Source: JACVRW01 sp963813495
GTDB lineage: Bacteria > Actinomycetota > Thermoleophilia > Solirubrobacterales > Thermoleophilaceae
NCBI GenBank assembly: GCA_963813495.1
Contig: CAWEZC010000005.1
Coordinates: forward strand, 1,116,001 to 1,180,000
Length of the DNA stretch: 64,000 nt
Reading direction: 5' to 3'
Positions 42,969 through 51,228 of the stretch are shown piece after piece (the stretch's first letter is position 1; each line of letters begins with the position of its first letter). Position numbers and translations under genes: made by a program. The notes under the pieces are model-generated. The model did not search any database, was not told the DNA's origin, and saw only the letters and a list, made by a program, of their open reading frames with translations.

Positions 42969-45900
42969 CTAGGGCTCGACCGTCCAGGAGATCGGGTGGT
43001 CCGGGTCGGGCTCGTAGCTGCAGAACGTGCCGGTCTTGATCGAGCGGGCGAGCTGGCGGCCCAGGCGTGAGTCGTGCGCCTCGATGCGGCGCAGGCTCTT
43101 GCGGATCGCTCTCGTGGCGTTCACGCGCGCCCGCTCGGCGTCCGAGCCGGCGGGGCGGTCGCGCCCGCCGAGGCCGGTGGCGGCGGCCAGCTCGTGGGCG
43201 ATTTCCTCGAACTCGGTTCGCGCGTGTGCGGCCCGCTCGGGGTCGTTCATGGTCTCGGCCTCCTCGATCGTCTCTCTGAGGTCGTCGAGGCGCTGGCGGT
43301 AGGCGGCCTTGGCCTGAGGGTCGAGCAGGGCGCCGACTCCGGCCTGGCTCGTGGGCTGCAGGTCGCCGGCGGCCACGGCCGCGGGTACTCCCGAGTCCGG
43401 CGCCGCGCCCTCGTGTCCCTCCGCCTTGGCGATGATCTCGAGCGCGTGGAACTCCACCCCCGGGTTGGCCAGCAGCAGGGCAAGGTGGCGCAGGCCCTTG
43501 ACGTCCTTGAGGCGCACGACGCGCCCGCCGGCGGCGAGCGTCCAGAAGTCGCCCTCGCGCTGGAGGCTGCCGGTGGCCGCCGCGGTGGCCGGCTGCTGTG
43601 CTTCGACGCCCGGTTTCGCCGCGCCCTTGAGGAGCCGGGCGGCCTCGTCCTCGACGCGGCGCATGCCGAGCTCCGCGGCGAGGGACTGGGCCCGGGCGGC
43701 GAGACGGGTGCCCTCTTCCGACCCAGCCCTGAGCCTCGCTTCGTCCAGGTCGCACAGCGCTAGCGAGGGACGCGACCCGGCACCCTCGGCCTGGGCGCGG
43801 GCGGCACCGAGGTGTGCCAGGGCTTCCTCCGTCCGCCCCAGGACCCCGGCGAGCCGACCCAGCGAGCGGTCGGCGGGCCACAACACCGCCGCGCTGGGCG
43901 ACACCACCCAGCGGCCGCTGTAGGGCTCGAGCCAGTCATAGAGGGGCGCGGCTCGCTGCTCGTCCTCCAGCTCGGCGGCGGTGTCGGCCAGCACGGCCAG
44001 CATCACCAGGTGGGTGTTGTCGCGCGGCAGGCCGTCGAGCCCGTTCGCGGTCAGGCGCTCGAGCTCGCGCCGTGCTTCCGCAGGCCGCTCGGCCTGGATG
44101 AGCAGCGCCGTGAAGGCGCAGCGCAGGGCGACCATGCCTGGTTGGGCGCTCGACATCGCCCCCAGCGGCGCCTCGAGTTCGAACAGCCGGCCCTGGAGCA
44201 GCCGGATGACGATCAGCGTGGCGGTCCCGGCGAGCTCGGAGACCGAGCCCCGGACGCGGCGGCCGATCTCCGCCGACTCGGCGATGCCGTGCTCGGCGTC
44301 GTCGAAGCGGCCCTCGCCCACGGCGCGCATCCCGTGGTGCAGGGGCAGGAAGACCATGGCGCGCGGCTGGCGCAGCGTGTTGGCCATGTGCTCGACACGC
44401 GCGATCTCCTGATCCACGGCGGCCACGTCACCCGCCTCGAGCAGCACCGAGATGCGCCAGTTGCGGACGACCATCTCCATCTCGTTGTCTCCGAGTCGCC
44501 GGCTCAGCTCGAGCAGCTCGTCGCTGTCGCCGAGCTGGTCTTTGACTGAGTCCGGCCCCCAGCGCACGAGCAGCGCGCGGCCGAGCACGTACTCGAGCGT
44601 CTCGGCGGAGGCGCGGTCGTTGTCGGTGGCGTGCTGCTCGCGGGCCAGGGCCACCGCTTCGTCGGCCAGCCTGTGAGCCCGCTCGCGCTCGGGCGACCAG
44701 TAGAGCGCCACCGCCAGCAGCCCCTTGACGCGGGCGAGCATGCCGCCGGCCGGGTCCTGGCCGAGGCGCTCGACCGATTCTTCGGCCAGCCGCACCAGCT
44801 CGTCGTCCACGCCGAACGAGAGGCCCCAGATTCCGCAGGAGAGGGTGGCCCGGGCGAGGCCGTGGGCGTCGTCGTGGAGGCGGGCGACCTCGGCCGCCTC
44901 GACCAGCGTGCGGCGGGCCTGTTCGGTGTCGCCGGCGCGGGTCTGGGCCTCGCCGAGTGCCTGCAGGAGGGCGAGGCTGCCGTGGCCGCCGGCCCCCTCG
45001 AGAGCCTCGAGCGCGCGCCTGTACAGGGCCGCGGCCTCGTCGTAGGCGAACTGGCCCATGGCCCTGTCGCCCGCGCGTCTCGCGTAGGTCACACCCCGCT
45101 CGGGACCGTCGAGCGGAGCGGCCTCGAGGAAGTGGTAGGCAAGCTCGTTGAGCCGGTTGTCGATCCGGTCGCCGGCGAGCTTCTCGAAGGTCTCGCCGAC
45201 GTCGCGGTGGAGGGCGATCCGGCGGCTCGGGTTGAGGCTCTCGTAGAGGGTGGCCTGCACCATGGCGTGGCTGAAGGCGTACTGCTCTGCCGAGTCCGGA
45301 ACCGGGTGCAGCAGCCCGATCTGGCCGGCGGCCTCGAGCAGGCCGAGGAGCTGCTCGCGGGGAAGCTCGGCCGCCGTGGAGAGGCTGGTGACGCTGAAGC
45401 GGTTGCCGATGACGGCGGCGACGCCCAGGGTCTCGACGGCCTCGTTCGGCAGCGGGCTCAGGCGCTGGGCGATGGCCTCGCGCACGCCGTCGGGCAGCGG
45501 GAGGCTGCCGCTGTGCGTGAGGTCGCCGGTGAGGCGATCCTCGGCGCCGAGGAGGGTGACCAGCTCGCCGACGAAGAGCGGATTGCCGCCGGTGACCGCG
45601 TGGAGGTGCTCCACCAGGTGATCGGGCGCATCCTCGTCGCTGAGGTTCTCGACCAGGCTCCGGACCCCCGACGTCTCGAGCCCGCGCAGCGGAATACGGC
45701 GGCTCCAGCCGAGCAGCTCGGCGGGCAGGGTCGCGCCCTGCTCGTCGGGGCTCATCTCGGTGTCGCGATAGGTGCCGAGCAGGAGGACGGGGACGTCCTG
45801 GAGCGAGCGAGCGACGAAGGCGAGCGTTTGCAATGAGGCCTCGTCGGCCCAGTGAAGGTCGTCGAGGACGACGACGAGCGGAGCCTGCTGGGCGGCGAGG

Positions 45901-46376
45901 CGCAGCAGCTCGGCGAGGGCGTCGTAGGCGTGGAAGCGGCCCTCGTCGGCGGTGGTGGTCGTCGCTGCCGTCTCGTCGGTCGCGCTCGGGAGCTCCTCTG
46001 TGAGCTCGGGAACGATCTCGGCGAGCCACTGGGCCTTGGGTCCGAGCTGGCTTAGAAGCCCCTCGCTCTCCCCACCCTCTCGCACAAGAGCCCGGACGAC
46101 CTGAACCCAGGGCCAGTAGGCCGGCGCGGCACCCCCGGACCAGCCCACACCCCACGCCGTGTTGGCGCCACGGGCCTCGGCCTCGTCCGACAGGGTCCGG
46201 GCCAGGCTGGTCTTGCCGATCCCCGGCTCGCCCGCCAGCAGCACCACCGTGCCGTGCCCGGCGAGCGCCTGCTCGAGCCCGGCGACGAGCTCGTCCATTT
46301 CTCGCTCTCGGCCAACCAGGCTTCCGCCAGCGTGGCCGTGGCGCGGAGTCCGTTCGGGTGATGCTTTGTCAGCCAT
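42969..46376 (-). CDS. Large AAA/STAND-type ATPase regulator
   Basis: A 1135-residue cytoplasmic protein. Walker A LLAGEPGIGKTSLA is near residue 46 and Walker B LVVVLDDLHWAD near residue 168, both in an NTPase domain preceded by SLVGREREMDELV. A long helical repeat part of TPR/BTAD type follows. The C-terminal domain has FWTLAAGGRVVRLKDVKGLRHLALLLANPG, often found at the end of LuxR-like or adenylate-cyclase-associated ATPases. No HTH or cyclase domain is seen. It converges on the DyP gene with 3 bp between. Confidence 0.8.
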   Translation of the reverse strand: MADKASPERTPRHGHAGGSLVGREREMDELVAGLEQALAGHGTVVLLAGEPGIGKTSLARTLSDEAEARGANTAWGVGWSGGAAPAYWPWVQVVRALVREGGESEGLLSQLGPKAQWLAEIVPELTEELPSATDETAATTTTADEGRFHAYDALAELLRLAAQQAPLVVVLDDLHWADEASLQTLAFVARSLQDVPVLLLGTYRDTEMSPDEQGATLPAELLGWSRRIPLRGLETSGVRSLVENLSDEDAPDHLVEHLHAVTGGNPLFVGELVTLLGAEDRLTGDLTHSGSLPLPDGVREAIAQRLSPLPNEAVETLGVAAVIGNRFSVTSLSTAAELPREQLLGLLEAAGQIGLLHPVPDSAEQYAFSHAMVQATLYESLNPSRRIALHRDVGETFEKLAGDRIDNRLNELAYHFLEAAPLDGPERGVTYARRAGDRAMGQFAYDEAAALYRRALEALEGAGGHGSLALLQALGEAQTRAGDTEQARRTLVEAAEVARLHDDAHGLARATLSCGIWGLSFGVDDELVRLAEESVERLGQDPAGGMLARVKGLLAVALYWSPERERAHRLADEAVALAREQHATDNDRASAETLEYVLGRALLVRWGPDSVKDQLGDSDELLELSRRLGDNEMEMVVRNWRISVLLEAGDVAAVDQEIARVEHMANTLRQPRAMVFLPLHHGMRAVGEGRFDDAEHGIAESAEIGRRVRGSVSELAGTATLIVIRLLQGRLFELEAPLGAMSSAQPGMVALRCAFTALLIQAERPAEARRELERLTANGLDGLPRDNTHLVMLAVLADTAAELEDEQRAAPLYDWLEPYSGRWVVSPSAAVLWPADRSLGRLAGVLGRTEEALAHLGAARAQAEGAGSRPSLALCDLDEARLRAGSEEGTRLAARAQSLAAELGMRRVEDEAARLLKGAAKPGVEAQQPATAAATGSLQREGDFWTLAAGGRVVRLKDVKGLRHLALLLANPGVEFHALEIIAKAEGHEGAAPDSGVPAAVAAGDLQPTSQAGVGALLDPQAKAAYRQRLDDLRETIEEAETMNDPERAAHARTEFEEIAHELAAATGLGGRDRPAGSDAERARVNATRAIRKSLRRIEAHDSRLGRQLARSIKTGTFCSYEPDPDHPISWTVEP

Positions 46377-46473
46377 AGCGGCAGGGCCCTGCCTAGCTTG
46401 TTTCGACTCTAAGGGCTGGTCGGCGGGGATGCCACCGCAGGGCGGGCTCTGTCGAAGGCCCTATGGTTGTGAT

Positions 46474-46932
46474 GTGAGCGACCAAGCGACATTCGACCAG
46501 CTGCTCAGCGACCTGGAGTGGCAAATCGCCCAGCTCAAGCCGCGCGGCATCAAGAGCGACGCCGGAAATCCGTACAACCCCGCGTACTACAAGCGCGGCC
46601 TGAGTGCGGCCAGCGAGAAGGGCGGACCGGAGCTGGTCGAGTTCGTGCGCCGCTACCTATACAAGCCGCCGAGCGCCGGCTACCTGAAGCTGGAACAGGC
46701 CGGCTCGCTCGACCTGGCCTGCGAGTGGCTGGTGATGGACGAGACGAAGCCCTACGCGTCGCTGTTCACGGACGAGGATCGGGCGGCGGCGCGCGAGCGG
46801 CTGGGGCCGCATGTCGAGGCGATCAAGACGCGCAAGGCCGAGCACCGGGAGGGCGTCATCGGGAGGCGCAATGAGATGCGTGCGAAGCAGGGGAAGCCGC
46901 CGTTGACGGAGGAGCAGCTGGGGCTGTCGTAG
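46474..46932 (+). CDS. Conserved hypothetical protein, soluble
   Basis: A 152-residue charged protein without a recognised family: ATFDQLLSDLEWQIAQLKPR, YKRGLSAASEKGGPELVEFV, then a long helix rich in Arg/Glu (HVEAIKTRKAEHREGVIGRR). No membrane segment. GTG 46474 is chosen because the preceding in-frame sequence is the reverse of the ATPase gene. It stands alone, diverging from the ATPase gene. Confidence 0.5.
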   Translation: MSDQATFDQLLSDLEWQIAQLKPRGIKSDAGNPYNPAYYKRGLSAASEKGGPELVEFVRRYLYKPPSAGYLKLEQAGSLDLACEWLVMDETKPYASLFTDEDRAAARERLGPHVEAIKTRKAEHREGVIGRRNEMRAKQGKPPLTEEQLGLS

Positions 46933-47188
46933 TCCGGGCGAACAGTGCGGAATGCGTGAGCCACCCGGGCCGGGTCTAGGCGGTTGCGGTGCCGCCGCGG
47001 TTGGCGCGGCCACGCCGCGAGACTGTCACCGCCCTAGGAAACGGACGAGTTGGACACCGGTGGTTGCCTGCGACCTTCGGGTTATGAGACCGACACCCTT
47101 TGACCACTTGCTGTCGGAGCGTGAACGGCAGCCGTGTCGTCACCCCCAACCCCTGAGGCCGTGCCCGGAGTGGTCCAATGATGACAGA
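46933..47188. other. Intergenic region with tRNA relic
   Basis: No gene is seen. The stretch contains GC-rich inverted segments near 46985-47025 and the initiator-tRNA-like fragment at 47067-47095, immediately upstream in coordinate terms of tRNA-Thr(CGT). Confidence 0.4.
47067..47095 (-). repeat. Initiator tRNA-Met anticodon-arm fragment
   Basis: The minus strand reads TGTCGGTCTCATAACCCGAAGGTCGCAGG, in part: the loop CTCATAA with CCCGAAGGTCGCAGG is the anticodon arm and variable region of a bacterial initiator tRNA-fMet, with one mismatch (GGT for GGG). The acceptor, D and T arms are not there. It is either a tRNA pseudogene piece or an old attachment-site core. Confidence 0.55.
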
Positions 47189-47261
47189 AGCCGACGGCCG
47201 GACTCGAACCGGCGACATCCTCTTTACGAGAGAGGTGCTCTACCAACTGAGCTACGTCGGC
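47189..47261 (-). tRNA. tRNA-Thr (CGT)
   Basis: Complete cloverleaf of 73 nt. Acceptor GCCGACG / CGTCGGC, anticodon arm CCTCT-CTCGTAA-AGAGG with anticodon CGT, and T arm GCCGG-TTCGAGT-CCGGC. CCA is not encoded. Its acceptor and D arm are nearly the same as those of tRNA-Thr(GGT) at 25.4 kb. Confidence 0.96.
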
Positions 47262-47304
47262 GCTCAGGGGGACGAGTGTAGCCCCGCTCCGGCCTTAGCC
47301 CGGC

Positions 47305-47575
47305 GTGGACATCGTCACGGCCAGCGGCACGCGAATGAGGCTCCTTGGACTCGCTTTCCGGCGCCAACCGCCCCAGGGCTGGGCCCTCGCCTTCCTCCGC
47401 TGCCGCTCCGTCCACACCTTCGGCATGCGCTTTCCCATCGACGTCGTCTTCCTCGACTCGAGCGGCCGCGTCGTCGGCACGACGGCGCCATCTCAGGCCG
47501 CGCAGGATCGCCTTCTGCGCCAAAGCCCACGCCGCCATAGAGACACGCGCTGGCCAGGCTGGGATCATTGAGGCC
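47305..47575 (+). pseudogene. DUF192-family protein, probable frameshift
   Basis: TRMRLLGLAFRRQPPQGWAL and CRSVHTFGMRFPIDVVFLD are the core of DUF192, small proteins of unknown function. After GRVVGTT the frame loses similarity and stops at 47571. The adjacent frame carries the expected C-terminal strand pair HLRPRRIAFCAKAHAAIETRAG. An extra base near 47484 explains this. The corrected frame then reads without a stop into the next gene. GTG start at 47305. Confidence 0.6.
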
Positions 47576-47914
47576 ATGGCGCAACAGCAATCGGGAAAGC
47601 TCGCGGCTGCCCTCGATCCCAGGCGGCCCATTTATCGCGACAGCTACAACGAGTACCTGGTCTTCCTGCTGTCGGTGGGAGGCGCTGTCGCCGGCACTCA
47701 GGTGCCCCTCTACATCGTCATGGCGATCACCGGGATCTGGAACGTGGTCGTCTTCACCGCCGCCTGCGTCATCTTCGAGCTCGCGGTGATCTTCGGCGTC
47801 GCCCGGCCTCAGATGAAGCCTCAGGAGCGGGTCGGCTGGGCCGTGCTGTGGGGCGGGTCGACGGCAATCATGGCCGTGCTCTTCTACTACCTCGTCGCCG
47901 AGCCCACGCTCTAG
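47576..47914 (+). CDS. Small three-helix membrane protein
   Basis: 112 residues. A soluble start (MAQQQSGKLAAALDPRRPIY) is followed by three hydrophobic helices: YLVFLLSVGGAVAGTQVPLY, WNVVVFTAACVIFELAVIFG and AVLWGGSTAIMAVLFYYLV. No family recognised. ATG 47576 is 2 bp after the stop of the uncorrected DUF192 frame. It converges on holB with a 4-bp overlap. Confidence 0.6.
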   Translation: MAQQQSGKLAAALDPRRPIYRDSYNEYLVFLLSVGGAVAGTQVPLYIVMAITGIWNVVVFTAACVIFELAVIFGVARPQMKPQERVGWAVLWGGSTAIMAVLFYYLVAEPTL

Positions 47915-49054
47915 CCGCCGCTCCCGGCGAGAGCCGCCAGCCGGAAGCCCAGCGCCGACAGCGCCAGGTCCTCGCTCACGTTGAGCTCGAGCGACTGGCG
48001 CACGTCCTCGCAGCGCTCGGCCGCCTCGCGCAGCCGGCGCGGGTCGCGTGAGCGGGCGCGCTCGGCCAGCACGGAGGCGCGGTCGACGGCCAGCACCGCC
48101 TCGTCGGCGTCCTCGGCGAGGCAGATCAAGTCCCGGAAGGCCAGGCCGGTCAGCGTCAGCGACAGCTCGAGCGACTCCGTTCGCGCCCGGCGCCCGTCGC
48201 GCTTGGCCGCGTCCTCCAGCTCGCGCTCTATCGCCCGGCGCTCGCGGCCCTTGGGCTCCAGCTCGACCCGCTCGACCGCCGCCACCGCCAGGGCCTCCTC
48301 GGCGGCGAGACGGCGTGCCTCGGCGCGGTCGAGGATCGCCCGCCACGGCTCGGACTCGGCCGCGGCCGCCGCCACCGTCGCCCAGCGCCGAGGCCACGAA
48401 CGCCTCCACCTCGGCCCGCACCTCCGCACCCTCGTCGGAGGCGAGATAGCGCGCCCGCGACGCGTTGCCGAGTGCCAGCCGCGCACAGGACAAGCGCTTG
48501 CTCCGCCGGCACGCCCGAGGCCTCCAATGAGGAAGCGATCCGCTCCGCCGGCAACGGCTCGAAGCGCACCGCCTGGCAGCGCGAGACACGACCGTCTCCA
48601 GCATCCGCCCCAGCGCGTCGGTCAACAGAATGAGATGCACGAACGAGGCCGGCTCCTCCAGGGTCTTCAAGAGGCTGTTGGCCGCCTGGTCGTTGAGCGT
48701 GTCCACCCGCTCCAGCACGAACACCCGCCGGCGGGCCTCGAACGGCGTCCGCGTCGCCGCCAGCACCACCGGCTCCTCGATGTCCTCCTTGCGCATCACG
48801 TGCGCCCCGCTGGGCGTCACCCAGGTCAGGTCCGGATGCGTCCCGTGGGCCACGCGCAGCCGCACCCCTCCGGGGTCGTCAGATCCAGCCGCCAGCAGCT
48901 CCGCCGCAAAGGCCCGCGCCACCGTCCGCTTGCCCACCCCCGACGGCCCGTGGAACAGGTACGCGTGCGAGGGCTGCGAGCCCAGCGCGTTGGCCAGCAC
49001 GATCCGCGCCTGCGGATGGTCCTCGGTCCCGGCCAGCACCACCGCGGCGCTCAA
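47911..49054 (-). pseudogene. holB: DNA polymerase III delta-prime subunit, three frameshifts
   Basis: Clamp-loader subunit. The N-terminal frame has AYLFHGPSGVGKRTVARAFA (P-loop) and NSLLKTLEEPASFVHLILLT, the clamp-loader SRC-like region. The frame then breaks near 48580 (extra GC at SR|C), near 48492 (one extra base) and near 48385. Pieces VRFEPLPAERIASSLEASGV, SCARLALGNASRARYLASDE and ERRAIERELEDAAKRDGRRA lie in different frames but in the right order. TTG start overlaps the tmk stop (TTGA). Delta-prime is normally essential, so sequence error is the first explanation. Confidence 0.85.
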
Positions 49055-49662
49055 GCCGACGCCCCCGCCCGCGCGGCCTCCACCTCGGCCAGGATGTCGG
49101 CATGAATTTCTGAAGGAGAGCGAGTGGCGTCGATGCGCCGCCAGCGCGACGGATCGCCCTCGATCAGCTTCTCGTAGGCCGACTGCACCGCCTCCTGCAG
49201 CGACTCGCCCTCATCCTCGAAGCGGTCGCTCTCCCCCGCGCGCAACCCCGCGTCCGCGGGCGAGATCTCCAGCAAGAAGGTCAGATCCGGCCGCAGCCCG
49301 CGGGTGGCGAACCGGTTGACAGCCGAGACGTCGTCGATCCCCAGCCCGCGCGCTCCGCCCTGGTAGGCCAGGGAGGAATCGAGGAAGCGGTCGGAGACCA
49401 CCACCTGGCCGGAGGCGAGGGCGGGCAGGATCACGTCGGCCACCAGCTCCGCCCGCGCCGCGGCGAACAGCAGCGCCTCCGCCTCCGGCGAGAGGGGCAC
49501 GGCGGGGTCCTTCAGGATCGAACGCACCCGCTCGCCGGCCTCGGTGCCGCCCGGCTCGCGCACGCCCAGCCCGTCGGCGCCGAGCGCCTCACCCAGCAGC
49601 CGCGCCTGCGTGGTCTTGCCCGAGCGGTCGATGCCCTCGAAGGTCACGAACAAACCTCTCAT
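49051..49662 (-). CDS. tmk: Thymidylate kinase
   Basis: dTMP to dTDP kinase, 203 residues. P-loop FEGIDRSGKTTQARLL, the DR motif VVVSDRFLDSSLAYQG, and LID region with RAGESDRFEDEG are all normal. ATG start. Coupled to the downstream holB by a 4-bp overlap, a common actinobacterial pair. Confidence 0.97.
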   Translation of the reverse strand: MRGLFVTFEGIDRSGKTTQARLLGEALGADGLGVREPGGTEAGERVRSILKDPAVPLSPEAEALLFAAARAELVADVILPALASGQVVVSDRFLDSSLAYQGGARGLGIDDVSAVNRFATRGLRPDLTFLLEISPADAGLRAGESDRFEDEGESLQEAVQSAYEKLIEGDPSRWRRIDATRSPSEIHADILAEVEAARAGASA

Positions 49663-49810
49663 CGCGAGGCGAAGCTAGCAGCGCCACCCGGCGGCTCGCC
49701 TTACCGAGCCCTAACCCAAGTCTTCCCCGCCCGTGACGCGCCGCTGGACGTCCGCTGGGGGGTCGGCCCCGATGCTCTTCCCGACCTCGAAGTACGAAAG
49801 GGAGAGCAAC

Positions 49811-50432
49811 ATGCGCAAGACCTTGACCCTGACCCTGGCGGTGGCCCTGTTCGGGATTCTCACCGCCGTGGTGGTGGCTCAGGTCGGTCAGGACTCGTCG
49901 CCGAGCAGCACCACGGCACCGACGACGACGACCGAGGACCGCACGACCACCGCGGAGGACCGCACCACCACCGCCGACGACGACGGCGCCGTGCGCGATG
50001 AGCGCAACGACGACGCCGCCGGCGACATCTCCGGCCCCTGTGACGAGGCCGAGCACGCCAACGATCCGCGCTGTGCAGGCGTGCCGAACACGAAGCCGCA
50101 GGCTCCGGCCGCATGGCGGCGACATCTCCGGCCCCTGTGACGAGGCCGAGCACGCCAACGATCCGCGCTGCACCGGCGCGGGCGGCACTCGGGTCGATGA
50201 CGATCGTGGCGGCAATTCCGGCCCCGGCAATGCCGAGGATCACGGGAACCGCGTTGACAACTCCGGCCCCGGCAACGCCGAGGACCGGGACGACGACGAC
50301 CACAGCGGCTCCGGCCACGGCGGCGGGGACGACGACTCGGCGACGACGACCACAGCGGCTCCGGGCATGGCGGCGGCGACGACCGGCGACGACGACGACT
50401 CCGGCCACGGCAGCGGTGGCGACGACGACTGA
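49811..50432 (+). CDS. Secreted Thr/Asp/Gly-rich protein, one frameshift
   Basis: Signal peptide MRKTLTLTLAVALFGILTAV, then a Thr-rich spacer (TTAPTTTTEDRTTT). The motif GDISGPCDEAEHANDPRC occurs twice, the second copy in another frame; one extra base near 50113 explains the shift. The part in the second frame continues with SGPGNAED repeats and runs of Asp, Ser, Gly and His (DHSGSGHGGGDDD) to a stop at 50432. No family recognised; possibly a low-complexity metal-binding surface protein. AGGGAG precedes the ATG. A two-component system follows 70 bp later. Confidence 0.55.
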
Positions 50433-50502
50433 CGCTCCGGCCGACGCGGCGGGCGCCGGGACCTGCACCCCGGCGCCCGCTTCGCGCCTAGCATTGGATG
50501 GC

Positions 50503-51228
50503 ATGGCCGCGGGCAGGCGCACAGTCCTGATGGTCGAGGACGAGGCCTCGATCACCGAACCCCTGAGCGAGGCGCTCGAGCGCGAGGGCTTCAGCACCGA
50601 GGTCGCCGGCACCGCGGCCGCCGCGCTGGAGGCCGCCGAGCGCTCGCTGCCCGACCTCGTCCTGCTCGACGTGATGCTGCCCGACGGTTCGGGCTTCGAG
50701 GTCTGCCGCGCGCTGCGTGAGCGCTCGCGCGTGCCGATCATCATGCTCACCGCGCGCGGTGAGGAGACCGACCGCATCGTCGGCCTCGAGCTGGGCGCCG
50801 ACGACTACATCGTCAAGCCGTTCAGCGCTCGCGAGGTGGCGGCCCGCATTCGCGCCGTGCTGCGGCGGGCCGACGAGCCGGCGCCCCAACCCGACGCGGA
50901 GCCCACCGGCCCGCTCGAGGCCGGCGAGCTCAGCCTCGACCCGGCGCGCCGCAGCGCGACGCTCGAAACCACAGAGCTCGACCTCACCCGCCGCGAGTTC
51001 GAGCTGCTCGAGCTGCTGATGCGCGAGGCCGGCACGGTGATCACCCGCGAGCGCCTTATCGACGAGGTCTGGGACACCAACTGGTTCGGCTCGACCAAGA
51101 CCCTCGACGTCCACGTGTCGAGCCTGCGGCGCAAGCTCGGCGACGACTCCAGCGCGCCGCGCTTCATCCACACGGTGCGTGGCGTGGGCTTTCGCTTCGC
51201 CGCGGCCGAAGAGCTGGCCGACGAATGA
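50503..51228 (+). CDS. OmpR-family response regulator
   Basis: A 241-residue transcription factor. The receiver domain has TVLMVEDEASITEPL and phospho-acceptor Asp in VLLDVMLPDGSGFE, with Lys in DDYIVKPFSAREVA. The winged-helix domain is complete (LTRREFELLELLMREAGTVI, then HTVRGVGFRF). The ATG at 50503 is used; the frame further upstream belongs to the low-complexity gene. The kinase overlaps by 4 bp (ATGA). Confidence 0.95.
   Translation: MAAGRRTVLMVEDEASITEPLSEALEREGFSTEVAGTAAAALEAAERSLPDLVLLDVMLPDGSGFEVCRALRERSRVPIIMLTARGEETDRIVGLELGADDYIVKPFSAREVAARIRAVLRRADEPAPQPDAEPTGPLEAGELSLDPARRSATLETTELDLTRREFELLELLMREAGTVITRERLIDEVWDTNWFGSTKTLDVHVSSLRRKLGDDSSAPRFIHTVRGVGFRFAAAEELADE

Noticed and set aside
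46976..47218. A minus-strand frame of about 80 codons before tRNA-Thr
   Set aside because: It reads through the tRNA gene and the tRNA fragment; such tRNA-derived frames are a common artefact.
50113..50502. N-terminal extension of the second response regulator
   Set aside because: A Thr/Ala/Arg-rich reading of the upstream low-complexity gene; the regulator begins normally at ATG 50503.
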